From the NCBI GenBank assembly GCA_964476245.1, contig CAYYYW010000004.1, positions 16,307 to 80,306 on the forward strand: a stretch of 64,000 nucleotides of DNA. Reading direction: 5' to 3'. Under the pieces are notes generated by a model. The model saw only the letters and a list, made by a program, of their open reading frames with translations. It made no database searches and had not been told where the DNA came from. Below, in pieces: positions 24,433 through 33,849 of this stretch (positions are counted from its first letter, which is position 1; every line of letters starts with the position of its first letter). Made by a program: the position numbers and the translations under genes. This stretch comes from CAYYYW01 sp964476245 (GTDB lineage: Bacteria > Patescibacteriota > Microgenomatia > UBA1406 > HO2-37-13b).

Positions 24433-25446
24433 ATGAATTCTTCATTAATGGTGGTCGTAACTTTAGTGGTGGGTATTGTTCTTATCCTTTATTTTGTTAA
24501 AAAATGGCTAGTAGAGCTTTCGGAAAAATCAAAACCTTCAGAAGAATTAATTGAGTGGTTAAAAGACATGGGGAAAAGAGTTGAAACATCAACCAAAGCG
24601 GTTGATCAAAGATTAAGCGAAAACATGAAGAACTTTAATATGCGGCTTGATAAAGCTGTTTATGTCATTGCTCAAGTACAGAAAAATATTGGTGAATTTT
24701 CCGAAATAGGTCGATCAATGAAAGAGCTTCAGGAATTTCTTCAATCGCCGAAACTGCGAGGAAACATTGGTGAACAAGTTTTAAAAGACTTGCTGCAACA
24801 ATTTTTACCCAAAGAGGTTTTTGTTCTTCAGTATTGTTTTAAAAACGGAGAAAAAGTTGACGCCGTTGTGAAAACGTCGCAGGGATTAATTCCTATTGAC
24901 GCTAAGTTTCCAATGGAAAATTTTCGCAAGATGAATAGAGGAGAAACTAAAGAATTAAGAAACAAATCAAAAAAAGAATTTATTCGTGATATTAGGAAAC
25001 ACATTTCCGATATTTCTAAGAAATATATTTTGACTGAAGAGGGAACCGTGGACTACGCCATTATGTATATTCCTTCGGAATCGGTATATTATGAAATTAT
25101 CAACGACGAAGAAGTTTTTGATTTTGCCGGAAAGAAAAGAATTTTACCGGTTTCACCAATGAGTTTTTATGCCTATCTCAAAGCGATTTTAATGTCGTTT
25201 GAAGGGCAAAAAATCGAAAAAAGAGCTAAAGAAATTTTGTCATTACTTCATTCGCTGCAAAAAGATTACGAGAAAGTGGATGAGGCATTGTCAATTTTAA
25301 ATCGTCATATCACAAACGCCTATAACCAGATTACCAATGTTTCAAAATTCTTTCTCTCTTTTGGACAAAAACTTTCTTCAACGAGGATGATCGAGGAAAG
25401 GGAAGAGGCAAAACAACTATCGATGGGTGTTGATAGTTCTGATTAA
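24433..25446 (+). CDS. rmuC: RmuC family protein (DNA recombination)
   Basis: 337 residues. An N-terminal membrane helix (VVVTLVVGIVLILYFV) is followed by a coiled coil (about 45-110) and the RmuC nuclease-like domain (about 115-300; LRGNIGEQVLKDLLQQFLP...VDAVVKTSQGLIPIDAKFP), with PIDAKFP as the conserved PD-(D/E)xK-like core. RmuC limits inversions at short repeats in E. coli, of possible note in a genome rich in small palindromes. It converges on the next gene with a 30-base overlap. Confidence 0.9.
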   Translation: MNSSLMVVVTLVVGIVLILYFVKKWLVELSEKSKPSEELIEWLKDMGKRVETSTKAVDQRLSENMKNFNMRLDKAVYVIAQVQKNIGEFSEIGRSMKELQEFLQSPKLRGNIGEQVLKDLLQQFLPKEVFVLQYCFKNGEKVDAVVKTSQGLIPIDAKFPMENFRKMNRGETKELRNKSKKEFIRDIRKHISDISKKYILTEEGTVDYAIMYIPSESVYYEIINDEEVFDFAGKKRILPVSPMSFYAYLKAILMSFEGQKIEKRAKEILSLLHSLQKDYEKVDEALSILNRHITNAYNQITNVSKFFLSFGQKLSSTRMIEEREEAKQLSMGVDSSD

Positions 25447-26088
25447 TCTTATTGGGTATTCAATAAAAAAAGATAGTGGATTATTTTTAATTCTTCGGGC
25501 AGAAGCGTAAGTAATAAGATTGGGATCAAATTTAATTTGGCCATATTTGGCAATATGAATTGATAAATCAATGTCTTCATGCACTTTTTTATCATCAAGA
25601 CACACCTCGTTTTTTACTTTTTCCCAAACTTTTTTGGTTAAAGCCATACCAGGACCAGCCAGAGTTTCATGTTTAAATAATAATTTCATTAATTTGAAAT
25701 ATAGTTTTGTGAAAAAATCGCTTTTTTTTAATAACCAATGATCATAGAACATAACCATACAGGCTAAAGCGTCAGTTTTGTTGTCTTTAAAATTTTCTTT
25801 TATTTTTTTTATCCAATTTTTAGGCAAAATCGTATCGGCATCACAGCGAGCAAGGATATCTCCATGGGCAAAATTAAAGCCAGCATTTCTTGCGTAGATC
25901 ATCCCCTGTTTTTTTTCTTTGATTATGGTCGTTTTGTGTTTTTTCGCTATTTGGATTGTTTTATCGGTGCAGTTGTTATCAACAATAATAATTTCATCAG
26001 GTTTGACTTTTTGATTTTGTAAGCTGTCAAGACAGGAAGAGATGTATTTTTCTTCGTTAAAAACGGGAACGACAATGGAAAGCTTCAT
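25417..26088 (-). CDS. Family 2 glycosyltransferase
   Basis: 223 residues. GT-A fold start LSIVVPVFNEEKYISSCLDS, then IIVDNNCTDKTIQIA and the DxD-like ARCDADT near residues 76-82. It uses a nucleotide sugar to extend a glycan or modify a lipid. No membrane helices are seen. A second GT2 gene is divergent 29 bases upstream. Substrates are unknown. Confidence 0.88.
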   Translation of the reverse strand: MKLSIVVPVFNEEKYISSCLDSLQNQKVKPDEIIIVDNNCTDKTIQIAKKHKTTIIKEKKQGMIYARNAGFNFAHGDILARCDADTILPKNWIKKIKENFKDNKTDALACMVMFYDHWLLKKSDFFTKLYFKLMKLLFKHETLAGPGMALTKKVWEKVKNEVCLDDKKVHEDIDLSIHIAKYGQIKFDPNLITYASARRIKNNPLSFFIEYPIRLIRTINTHR

Positions 26089-26117
26089 TTAGTGTTTAAA
26101 TTGATATAATAATTAAC

Positions 26118-26957
26118 ATGAAACGTCCGTATTTTTCTGTTATTATACCAACTTTAAACGAAGAAAAATTTCTGCCTAAGCTCCTCAATGATCTAAGAAA
26201 ACAAAAAGAGGGCGACTTTGAAATTGTCGTTGTCGATGGGAATTCTAAAGACAGAACAAAAGAAGTCGCCGGTGCATATAATAGGCTCTTTACTAATTTT
26301 AAACTTTTAGACGCCAAAAAAAACAACGTTTCGTATCAACGTAATTTAGGAGCAAAATTATCGCGTGGGACATATATTATATTTTTAGATGCCGACTCAC
26401 GCATAGGCAGTTCATTTATAACTAAAATAAAAAGCGAAATTAACAAAAACAGATTTTTAATCTTTCTCCCGGCAATTTTACCTCAAGACAAGACATATCA
26501 AGATGTAGTTATATTTAACTTGGCTAATTTTGTTATTGAGATCTCCCAAACTATCGGTAAGCCTTTTTCATCAGGTGGTTCAATGATCTTTCAAAAAGAT
26601 TTTTTTAACTTTATAGAAGGATTTGATGATAAATTATTTTTAGCAGAAGATCACGAAATTATCCAAAGAGCCAGAAAATACGGTGTGACAGCAAAATTAT
26701 TAAGGAACGCCAAGGTTAAGTTCTCCTTAAGAAGAATGAAAAGAGAAGGAAGACTGGACTTATTTAGAAAATATCTAATTGCCTCAATTCACTCTTTTAC
26801 CAAAGGAGAAATTGATAAAAAGATTTTTGATTACGAAATGGGTGGCGCTAATTACCAATTTCTTAAAAACAAACAGCCTTCAATAGAGAAAACCATTAAA
26901 AATTATTTTAGACGCCTAAAAAATCAACTTGGGCAACTAATAGAGGAGGAAACGTAG
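26118..26957 (+). CDS. Family 2 glycosyltransferase
   Basis: 279 residues. It begins YFSVIIPTLNEEKFLPKLLN, then IVVVDGNSKDRTKEVA and IIFLDADSRIG (DxD at about 91-93), followed by GGSMIFQKDFFNFIEGFDDKLFLAEDHEII, a common acceptor-side pattern (ED as catalytic base region). A basic C-terminal part ends near the membrane-lipid enzyme GDPD, whose start shares one base with this stop. The two may act on the same lipid or glycan. Confidence 0.88.
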   Translation: MKRPYFSVIIPTLNEEKFLPKLLNDLRKQKEGDFEIVVVDGNSKDRTKEVAGAYNRLFTNFKLLDAKKNNVSYQRNLGAKLSRGTYIIFLDADSRIGSSFITKIKSEINKNRFLIFLPAILPQDKTYQDVVIFNLANFVIEISQTIGKPFSSGGSMIFQKDFFNFIEGFDDKLFLAEDHEIIQRARKYGVTAKLLRNAKVKFSLRRMKREGRLDLFRKYLIASIHSFTKGEIDKKIFDYEMGGANYQFLKNKQPSIEKTIKNYFRRLKNQLGQLIEEET

Positions 26958-27703
26958 TGAAGAAGCCTTTGTTTATTGCTCATCGCGGAGGGGGAGTCGG
27001 TATTTATGAAAACAAAATTGAGACGATAAAAAGAGCGTTGAGAAATGATTTAATTGACGTGTTAGAAGTGGATATTAGAAAAACAAAGGATAACGTTTTG
27101 GTTCTTTGCCATAGTCGAGGTATAAACATTAATGGAAAAAAGTTTTGGATTGATAAAATTCCTTATAGCGAGATAAAACATTTAGGGATTCCTACCCTTG
27201 AAGAAATTTTGGTTTTGTTTAAAAGCAGCAAAAAGATTTTAAATCTTGACATTAAAGAGAAAAATATTGTTAAGGAAATCACCAAGCTTCTAAAAAAAAG
27301 CGACTATTTTAAAAAAATCTATTTTGACTCGACTGACCTTGAAACATTGTTTGAGCTTCAAGAAGAAATACCGAATGGTGAATATTTTTTGAGTTCAAAC
27401 GTAGAAGACTCGCGAGATTTTAGCGAAAAACGGTTTGTTAGGATAATCTTAATTTTCTTGTCAATTCTTCTTAGCCGGCTAGCCATTTTTATTTTGAAGA
27501 GAAAAATTAGAAAAGTAAAATTAGATGGTATCTCTTTGTTTTACCGTTTTGCCAGTAAAGACTTTATTGACGATTTGAAAGATTTTGGCTTTAAGGTGTT
27601 TGTATGGGGGACTGATAAAGAAACAGACATTCATCGCCAATTGACATTTAAAATCGATGGGATTAAGACTCAGAACTTAAGAATATTTCAAAAACCTAAA
27701 TAA
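26957..27703 (+). CDS. Glycerophosphodiester phosphodiesterase family protein
   Basis: 248 residues, GTG start directly at the preceding stop. The GDPD signature is present: FIAHRGGGVGIYENKIETI (7-25) and LEVDIRKTKDNVLVLCHS with the metal-binding Glu/Asp and His. A hydrophobic stretch (RIILIFLSILLSRLAIFIL, about 156-174) lies inside the barrel region and could attach it to the membrane. It hydrolyses glycerophosphodiesters to glycerol phosphate and an alcohol. Cytoplasmic, no signal peptide. Confidence 0.85.
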   Translation: MKKPLFIAHRGGGVGIYENKIETIKRALRNDLIDVLEVDIRKTKDNVLVLCHSRGININGKKFWIDKIPYSEIKHLGIPTLEEILVLFKSSKKILNLDIKEKNIVKEITKLLKKSDYFKKIYFDSTDLETLFELQEEIPNGEYFLSSNVEDSRDFSEKRFVRIILIFLSILLSRLAIFILKRKIRKVKLDGISLFYRFASKDFIDDLKDFGFKVFVWGTDKETDIHRQLTFKIDGIKTQNLRIFQKPK

Positions 27704-27756
27704 TAAACATAGCTCTTTTAGTAACTCCTCTAACCGTAAATTTGCTAACCCACAAA

Positions 27757-27765
27757 TTATCCACA
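27757..27765 (+). promoter_or_regulatory. Perfect DnaA box
   Basis: TTATCCACA matches the E. coli consensus exactly. It lies in an AT-rich intergenic stretch about 5 kb before rpmH. Only one perfect box is seen; a weaker TAACCCACA is 11 bases upstream. This is thin evidence for a replication origin. Confidence 0.4.
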
Positions 27766-27862
27766 AAATAGATTATATTCTTAAAAGCCCATTACAAAGC
27801 GCCAACAGCCATAATTAATATTATAAGACATCTTATAGATGTGGCGCTATTTACTATAAGTC

Positions 27863-27891
27863 TTGACAAGCTGAAAAACTATATTTATAAT
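27863..27891 (+). promoter_or_regulatory. Consensus sigma-70 promoter
   Basis: TTGACA, 17 bases, TATAAT: a perfect match to consensus. The predicted start point is about 27898, three bases before the GTG of the next small ORF, implying a leaderless message or a small RNA. Upstream, AGCGCCA (27798) and TGGCGCT (27842) pair around an inner ACATCT/AGATGT hairpin. Confidence 0.7.
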
Positions 27892-27900
27892 AAAAACATT

Positions 27901-28053
27901 GTGAAAAAAAGAACAGAGTCGCAGCTAAAATTAATACAAAAAAAAGAATTAAGGTCATTTTCTAAAACAGAATTTATTGAATTTGCTAAAAACCAATTTG
28001 GAAGACTGATGAAGAAAAATTTGCGAGTGCCAATCCAACTATATCATTTGTAG
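27901..28053 (+). CDS. Small basic protein, probably leaderless
   Basis: 50 residues from a GTG (MKKRTESQLKLIQKKELRSF...). It is basic and helical with no membrane segment, and ends VPIQLYHL. An earlier in-frame GTG at 27841 would place the promoter inside the gene, so I prefer 27901. I do not recognise the family with certainty. A repeat element begins directly after the stop. Confidence 0.45.
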   Translation: MKKRTESQLKLIQKKELRSFSKTEFIEFAKNQFGRLMKKNLRVPIQLYHL

Positions 28054-28055
28054 TT

Positions 28056-28114
28056 AATCCGCCTTCGTTCAGGTTCGTCCCGCTCAGCGGGACGAAACTT
28101 CACTTCGGCGGATT
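28056..28114 (+). repeat. Palindromic element beginning AATCCGCCTTCG, copy 1
   Basis: Outer arms AATCCGCCTTCG and CGGCGGATT with an inner perfect palindrome TCCCGCTCAGCGGGA. It is GC-rich against the local background. A second element with the same arms is at 61791. A separate hairpin (AGAAACTGT/ACAGTTTCT) follows at 28117-28152. Confidence 0.7.
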
Positions 28115-28160
28115 TAAGAAACTGTAATCCGATGGAATCGGAAACAGTTTCTAAAAAAAT

Positions 28161-28214
28161 AAAGAGCATCACTACCGATCGCATGAGGTAAACGACGAAT
28201 AGTAATGCTCTTTT
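28161..28214 (-). terminator. Intrinsic terminator of the DUF2298 gene
   Basis: Read on the minus strand: AAGAGCAT and TACTA pair with TAGTG and ATGCTCTT, followed by TATTTTTTT. On the plus strand the same hairpin ends with TTTT, so it may also stop transcription of the small gene at 27901. Confidence 0.7.
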
Positions 28215-28281
28215 GCGAAATCTCCTCGACAATGTGACTTGCGAGGATTGAAAAACAGAATAGCAAAAAAAAAATTACCTG

Positions 28282-30480
28282 TCAATAGGCATACACTTTT
28301 CCTTGGCCAGTTGATGAAGAAAAAACAAGACGACATATTTCTTCAAACTTTTTCTCTTGTAAATTCTTATATTTCTGTTTTTCATTTGAGCCCAAAATAA
28401 TATATTTGATCTTGTATTTGTTAATTATTTTTCTGGTTAAATCAATATCTTCACTTTCATACACCTTTTGAATATCGGGAATAATTTTTCCAACCACATC
28501 AGCACTTCCTCTCCAAAGCCATTCATGAACCCACCATCCGGCCACAGTTGGTAAGCCGGTATAAGCAGACACTACGTTAAAGTCAGTATATGAATCGCCC
28601 TGGGCTTCTAAGATCGTCGGTTGATCCGTGACGTTTTTATTTAAATAATTGATTATCTCAGTATATTCAGGATATTGAGTCTTGATCCAATCAGCGCCAT
28701 TGAGAGCAGGCTTTTTGTCTATTTTTCCATAATAAGAAGGAATAGCAAAGGTAGGATAAATTGCTACAAGAAAAAAAGAAAAAATAAAAAAGAAAAAATA
28801 TAAAACAGACAACAACTTTCTTTGGGAGTAATAATGTTTAAACAAAACGAACACATAGGCTGAGGCGAGGCCCATCATAATAAAGACCTGATAGCCCAAT
28901 TTAAACATAGTATTGGCGCGAAAGTGAGCAGGATAAATATCTTTAATGTAAAAAAATTCAGGAATAATTATTAACAAAGTTGAGAAGATAAACAAAACAA
29001 GAACAAATTTATTAATTGTTGTTTGCTGATGGTTGGTGGTTGCGCGCTGTTTTTTAAGAAGAAAAATGGCGAAAAAAATAAAATTTAACCAAAAAAATCC
29101 CCATAACACAAAAATCATCCAAAGGGGAGAGACTTGGCAGTTCCCTTTTTCAAACAAAAAAGGCCCAAGCCTATCGATCTCCACTAAAAACCGAGGCGAA
29201 CAATTTACTCCAATACCCGTAGCAAACGGTTTAAAGTTTATAGAAAAAGGCAAACCAAAGAGGAAAAACGAGATAATTAAGGTAAAAAAGTTCACAAAGA
29301 AGGCGCGAGTAAGCTTAAATAATAAAAGAAAGATGATGGTTGAAAGAAAAAGATAAATAAGCCCATCAAAAGCATTGGTCATGTAGTGAATGGCGGTAAG
29401 AAAGCCAAGGAAGACTACCCACCCTGTCATTCCGAGTCCCGACGAAGTTGGGACGAGGAATCTCATCAGAGTGGATGTTTTTCGTATTTGTGAGAGATTC
29501 TTCGGCTTCGTCTCTGAATGACTTTTGTCCATACATCTTAGATAAAATAAAAACAGAACAGACAAGGTTAGTAGAACAAATGGTATATCAAACACATGTC
29601 CATGAAGATCGGCAACAATATAGGAGTAAATGGGAAATTCATGGATGGTGAAGGGGATAAATCGGGTAGCGTTAGGGTACCAATATTTGCCTGGATTAAA
29701 GGCTGAAAGAATTTGCCAAAAAGGAACGGGATTGTCATTCGGGTATCCTTTAGTAAAAGCATAAATAGCATGAAGATTGCCGCCAAAGTTAACTAAAAAA
29801 GAAGCCAAAATCCCACCGATTAAAGAGAGTTTAAGACTTTTGAAAGCGTTCAAAATCACATTAAAACATAAAGAAAAAGTTTGAGTTATCCCTAGAGCAA
29901 AGATTGTTGCCAGAATTAAGTTATACGTTTCAAATGGGGAAATACCCGAAAGCTTTGTTAATACGGCTCCGGTAAGATGGCCAAAATAATAATAATTGAT
30001 GGATTTACCGGCAAACCACATATCTGGAGGAGGAAAATACTTACTTCTTAGAATAGAATTCATAAACCCAAAGTCCATAAACTTTTCCAGACCGCGGATT
30101 GAAGGTTCTTGCCCTCTAACATATACCCAAAAGAGAAGAGAAGCTACAAAGACGAGTTCTTCGACAATAATAAAAGCGGTTTTTTTAACAATTTGAGCTT
30201 TGTTGAGGGAACCATTATTGAAGCGTTTAAAGAGGAGTACGTTTATAATTAAAAACAATAAGAGAAGGAAGATTAACGATTCTTGATAAAAAGGTAATAT
30301 TTTAATTGTTCCTAAGGTAAAAGCAGAGTAACTTAAAAATAAAAGACCGATGGCCTTAGAAAAAGGATAACCAGCGTCATAGAAGAATTTATTGAAAATT
30401 TTTTTAGTCAGAGGGAAGAATATTAACCCCAGAACAAATAGGGCAAGATACCACCGAAGTGTAGTTAATAACCATTCCAT
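28282..30480 (-). CDS. DUF2298 (YYY family) polytopic membrane protein
   Basis: 732 residues from the ATG at 30480; a TTG five codons upstream is possible. At least a dozen hydrophobic helices are visible. Family features: YGHLTGAVLTKLSGISPFETYN, DLHGHVFDIPFVLLTL, and the soluble C-terminal part with VVAGWWVHEWLWRGSA. DUF2298 proteins resemble glycosyltransferases of the GT-C type and are thought to act in envelope glycan assembly; this is not proven. About residues 318-350 (HSETKPKN... to VPTSSGLGMT) are encoded by an inserted repeat element within a loop. Confidence 0.88.
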   Translation of the reverse strand: MEWLLTTLRWYLALFVLGLIFFPLTKKIFNKFFYDAGYPFSKAIGLLFLSYSAFTLGTIKILPFYQESLIFLLLLFLIINVLLFKRFNNGSLNKAQIVKKTAFIIVEELVFVASLLFWVYVRGQEPSIRGLEKFMDFGFMNSILRSKYFPPPDMWFAGKSINYYYFGHLTGAVLTKLSGISPFETYNLILATIFALGITQTFSLCFNVILNAFKSLKLSLIGGILASFLVNFGGNLHAIYAFTKGYPNDNPVPFWQILSAFNPGKYWYPNATRFIPFTIHEFPIYSYIVADLHGHVFDIPFVLLTLSVLFLFYLRCMDKSHSETKPKNLSQIRKTSTLMRFLVPTSSGLGMTGWVVFLGFLTAIHYMTNAFDGLIYLFLSTIIFLLLFKLTRAFFVNFFTLIISFFLFGLPFSINFKPFATGIGVNCSPRFLVEIDRLGPFLFEKGNCQVSPLWMIFVLWGFFWLNFIFFAIFLLKKQRATTNHQQTTINKFVLVLFIFSTLLIIIPEFFYIKDIYPAHFRANTMFKLGYQVFIMMGLASAYVFVLFKHYYSQRKLLSVLYFFFFIFSFFLVAIYPTFAIPSYYGKIDKKPALNGADWIKTQYPEYTEIINYLNKNVTDQPTILEAQGDSYTDFNVVSAYTGLPTVAGWWVHEWLWRGSADVVGKIIPDIQKVYESEDIDLTRKIINKYKIKYIILGSNEKQKYKNLQEKKFEEICRLVFSSSTGQGKVYAY
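29426..29522 (-). repeat. GTCATTC palindromic element inserted in frame in the DUF2298 gene
   Basis: Ends GTCATTCCGAG and CTCTGAATGAC are inverted. In the gene's frame it encodes LVPTSSGLGMT, the peptide recalled from similar elements in many genomes. The host frame remains open. Confidence 0.75.
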
Positions 30481-30552
30481 CTTTTTATTATACAATCTTA
30501 AATCAAAATTTTATTTGAAATTTCAATCCCTATTTGATATAGTTTGCTCATC

Positions 30553-32784
30553 ATGGAAAGCAAATATATTCCTCAAGAATACGAAGAGAAAATATATCGC
30601 TTTTGGGAAAAGTCAGGTTTGTTAAGTCCAAAAGCGGGTAAACCCTACACCATATTAATGCCTCCACCAAACGCCAATGCTTCTCTTCATGCGGGCCACG
30701 GAATGTATGCGGTGGACGACATAACAATTCGTTATAAGCGGATACGAGGCTATGCTTCTTTGTGGATTCCCGGCGTAGATCATGCCGGTTTTGAAACACA
30801 GTATGTTTATGAAAAATATTTAGCCAAACAAGGCAAGTCAAGAATGGATTATGATAGGCAAACGTTTTATAACAATGTCCTTCAATTCGTTAAAGATAAT
30901 TCTGGACTTATATATGAGCAGTTTAAAAGACTTGGGTTTTTAGCTGATTGGGATAGGAGCGTGTTTACCTTAGATAAGCAAGTTTTACAAGGGGTTTTTA
31001 ACACTTTTAAAAAAATGGAGAACGAGGAATTGGTATATCGTGATGACTATATTGTAAATTATTGTACCCATTGTGGTACTTCATTATCCGAACTTGAAGT
31101 GGGGCATCTGGAGAGAAATGATCCTCTTTATTATTTAAGGTATGGACCTTTTGTTTTGGCAACTGTTCGTCCGGAGACAAAATTTGGCGATACAGCAATT
31201 GCGGTTAACCCGAAAGATAAACGTTATCAACGTTGGATAGGTAAAGAGATTGAAGCTCAAGGTTTGTTGGGAGTTTTTAAAATAAAAGTGATTGCCGATG
31301 ACGTTGTTGATCAAAAATTTGGAACAGGGGCGGTGAAGGTAACTCCCGCTCATGATCCAGTCGATTTTGAGATGGGGAAACGGCATAATTTGCCGTTTAA
31401 ACAAGTAATTGGTTTGGATGGTCGACTTAATAAACTCGCTGGTCCCTATACAGGATTAAAAGTAAAGATGGCCCGAGAAAAAGTTGTGATAGATTTAAAA
31501 AAGAAAGGCTTGATTGAAAAAATCGATAACAAATATCTTCACGTCGTGGCAATCTGTTATCGGTGTGACCGCGATCTTGAACCGATGATAATTCCCAACT
31601 GGTTTATTAAAGTTAAAGAATTAAAAAAACCGGTTATTCAGGTAGTTCAGAAGGATAAAATTAAATTTTACCCAAAAAGATACAAAAAACAAATACTTCA
31701 ATGGTTAAAAATAATGCACGATTGGCCAATCAGTCGTCAAATTGCTTGGGGAATCAGAATCCCTGTTTGGTATAAAGTAAACAACGACACCTCCCGTCAG
31801 AATATTCTGGTTTGGTGGCTGGATAAAAACGGAAAAATTAATCAAGGAGATATTCAATTATTTATAAAAAAAGGAATTAAGCTCGCTGAAATAAAAAAAG
31901 GCCTGCAGAAAGTTTATGTCCCTACAGGAGTATTACAACCTGACTATGTTGTTTCAAGAGATGATCCGGGAGAAGATTATTTGCCGGAAACAGACACTTT
32001 TGATACTTGGTTTTCTTCCGGTCAATGGCCTTTGGTGACTTTAAAGAAGGAAGAGTATAAAACTCGTTTTCCAACAGACATGATAGGAACATATGCTGAC
32101 ATTCTAACGCTTTGGATATCGCGAATGATAATGTTTTCGTTATATGTTAGGAACGAGATCCCTTTTAAAGATGTTTATTTATGGTCAATGGTGGCGGATG
32201 CTAAAGGAGCTAAAATGAGTAAGAGCAAGGGCAATGTTATTAACCCAATTGATTTAGTAAATAAATACGGCGCTGATGCTTTCCGTGCCTCTTTAATTTT
32301 TGGAGTTGCCCAGGGCGGTAAAGTAATCCTTTCGGAAGATAAGGTAAGAGGGATGCGAAATTTCATTAATAAAATTTGGAACATAGGTAGATTTTTGGAT
32401 TTAAATTCTAAAAACAAAAATTCTACACCCTCTCCGTGTCATTCCGAGAAGGAGCGAAGCGACGACGAGGAATCTCCGATATTAAAAAAACTACAAAAAG
32501 AGTTCTCCGTCGAAAAGAAGCAGTATCTCAAATACATGGACAATTATCAATTTTCAAAGGCGTTAGAATTGATCTATGAATTTATATGGCATCGTTTTGC
32601 CGATTTTTATATTGAAGAGTTGAAAGATGAGATAAGAAATGGTAATATAATGATTCTTAAGAAGATAAAAGAAGTTTATCTTGGAAATTTAATCTTTCTT
32701 CATCCTTTTGCGCCATTTGTTACTGAGGCGATGTGGGAGGTGTTTAACGGAGAGGAAAATTCAATATTAGAAGTTAAAATATAA
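30553..32784 (+). CDS. valS: Valyl-tRNA synthetase (short, with in-frame repeat)
   Basis: 743 residues from the ATG at 30553. Class I signatures: HAGHGMY (HIGH motif) near residue 49 and GAKMSKSKGNVINP (KMSKS). Editing-domain blocks TVRPETKFGDTAIAV and PAHDPVDFEMGKRHNLP identify ValS rather than IleS or LeuS. It charges tRNA-Val with valine. The C-terminal coiled coil of typical ValS (about 880 residues) is missing; the gene ends in the anticodon domain. Around residues 625-642 a repeat element encodes PSPCHSEKERSDDEES between the catalytic and anticodon-binding parts. rpmH follows after three bases. Confidence 0.93.
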   Translation: MESKYIPQEYEEKIYRFWEKSGLLSPKAGKPYTILMPPPNANASLHAGHGMYAVDDITIRYKRIRGYASLWIPGVDHAGFETQYVYEKYLAKQGKSRMDYDRQTFYNNVLQFVKDNSGLIYEQFKRLGFLADWDRSVFTLDKQVLQGVFNTFKKMENEELVYRDDYIVNYCTHCGTSLSELEVGHLERNDPLYYLRYGPFVLATVRPETKFGDTAIAVNPKDKRYQRWIGKEIEAQGLLGVFKIKVIADDVVDQKFGTGAVKVTPAHDPVDFEMGKRHNLPFKQVIGLDGRLNKLAGPYTGLKVKMAREKVVIDLKKKGLIEKIDNKYLHVVAICYRCDRDLEPMIIPNWFIKVKELKKPVIQVVQKDKIKFYPKRYKKQILQWLKIMHDWPISRQIAWGIRIPVWYKVNNDTSRQNILVWWLDKNGKINQGDIQLFIKKGIKLAEIKKGLQKVYVPTGVLQPDYVVSRDDPGEDYLPETDTFDTWFSSGQWPLVTLKKEEYKTRFPTDMIGTYADILTLWISRMIMFSLYVRNEIPFKDVYLWSMVADAKGAKMSKSKGNVINPIDLVNKYGADAFRASLIFGVAQGGKVILSEDKVRGMRNFINKIWNIGRFLDLNSKNKNSTPSPCHSEKERSDDEESPILKKLQKEFSVEKKQYLKYMDNYQFSKALELIYEFIWHRFADFYIEELKDEIRNGNIMILKKIKEVYLGNLIFLHPFAPFVTEAMWEVFNGEENSILEVKI
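32435..32476 (+). repeat. GTCATTCCGAG element inserted in frame in valS
   Basis: The segment starts GTCATTCCGAGAAGGAGCG and ends GAGGAATCT. It encodes CHSEKERSDDEES, very close to the CHSERSEES peptide made by the same class of repeat elsewhere. It lies in a linker. Confidence 0.75.
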
Positions 32785-32787
32785 AAC

Positions 32788-32934
32788 ATGCCCAAGAGCA
32801 CTTATCAACCGAAAAAATTGAAAAGATTACGCAAGCACGGTTTCTTGAAAAGAATGCAAACAAAAAAAGGACGCTTAGTTTTGAAAAAAAGGCGATCTAA
32901 GGGCAGGATAAAGTTAACCGTCAAAAAGAGATAA
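32788..32934 (+). CDS. rpmH: 50S ribosomal protein L34
   Basis: 48 residues: MPKSTYQPKKLKRLRKHGFL, then KRMQTKKGRLVLKKRRSKGR. The family signature (TYQPxxxKRxRxHGFxxRM) is complete. It is the usual neighbour of rnpA and yidC; here no rnpA ORF is seen and yidC starts three bases later. Confidence 0.95.
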   Translation: MPKSTYQPKKLKRLRKHGFLKRMQTKKGRLVLKKRRSKGRIKLTVKKR

Positions 32935-32937
32935 CCT

Positions 32938-33842
32938 ATGGGAGAGCTTTTCACGATTGTATTTAAAANNNNNNNNNNNNNNNNNNNNNNNNNNNNNNNN
33001 NNNNNNNNNNNNNNNNNNNNNNNNNNNNNNNNNNNNNNNNNNNNNNNNNNNNNNNNNNNNNNNNNNNNATTGTATTTAAAAACCCAACTGTTAATTTATT
33101 ACTTTTATTTTATCAACTCTTTTTATTCATTGGGCTTCCCGGTGCTTTTGGACTTGCAATTATTTCTCTCACTATATCAATACGATTGTTACTTCATCCA
33201 TTTTTTAAACAACAAATGGAGTTGACGGACAAAATGAATCATGTTAAGCCTCATCTTGACAAATTGGCGGAAAAACATAAAAACGATAAAAAGAAACTTC
33301 AGGAGGAACAGTTAAAGCTTTATAAAGAAATGGGTATTAATCCAGCCTCTGGTTGTATTTTTGCCATAATTCAAATGCCGGTTTTTATTGCTTTATATCA
33401 GGTGTTGTTTGGTTTTTTTGACAAACAGAAAAACATTACCCAAGTTATTGACGGAATCAATAAGTTGGTTTATTTTCCCTTTTTAAAAATTCGCTCAATT
33501 GACCCGAGTTTTTTTGGTTTCAATTTGGCCATTCCTCCGTCTCAATATCAGAAATATGGATGGTATTATCTTGCTATTCCAATAATTACGGCAATATTAC
33601 AATATCTTCAGGTTTCGGTCACTACCCCAAAAACAGTGGAAAAAAAACAGACCCAGGACAAAAAAGATAAAAAGAACGATTCGGAAGACATGCAGAAGGT
33701 AATGTCAACGCAAATGAAATTTATGTTCCCCTTGATGATAGGGATATTTTCATATCAGTTGCCGATGGGTTTGTCTCTTTACTGGAATATATTTTCCATT
33801 TTTAGCATAACGCAGTATAAAAAATTAAAAATTAAAAAGTAA
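32938..33842 (+). CDS. yidC: Membrane protein insertase YidC, split by a false gap
   Basis: The first codons (MGELFTIVFK) and the rest are separated by 100 N. The 13 bases ATTGTATTTAAAA occur on both sides of the gap. Joining at that overlap gives a continuous frame through KNPTVNLLLLFYQLFLFIG and on, a natural YidC start of about 264 residues. Features: SIRLLLHPFFKQQM with the hydrophilic-groove Arg, KEMGINPASGCIFAIIQMPVF, and a C-terminal LPMGLSLYWNIFSIFSI. It inserts proteins into the inner membrane with or without Sec. The charged loop EKKQTQDKKDKKNDSED lies between helices. jag follows seven bases later. Confidence 0.93.
32969..33068. other. Assembly gap of 100 N, probably false
   Basis: The 13 bases before the gap (32956-32968) are the same as the 13 after it (33069-33081). 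Contigs most likely overlap here. Confidence 0.9.
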
Positions 33843-33849
33843 AAAATAT

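Noticed and set aside
29426..29522. A frameshift or chimera in the DUF2298 gene
   Set aside because: The frame is open through the odd segment and the DNA has inverted ends of a repeat family, so an in-frame insertion explains it.
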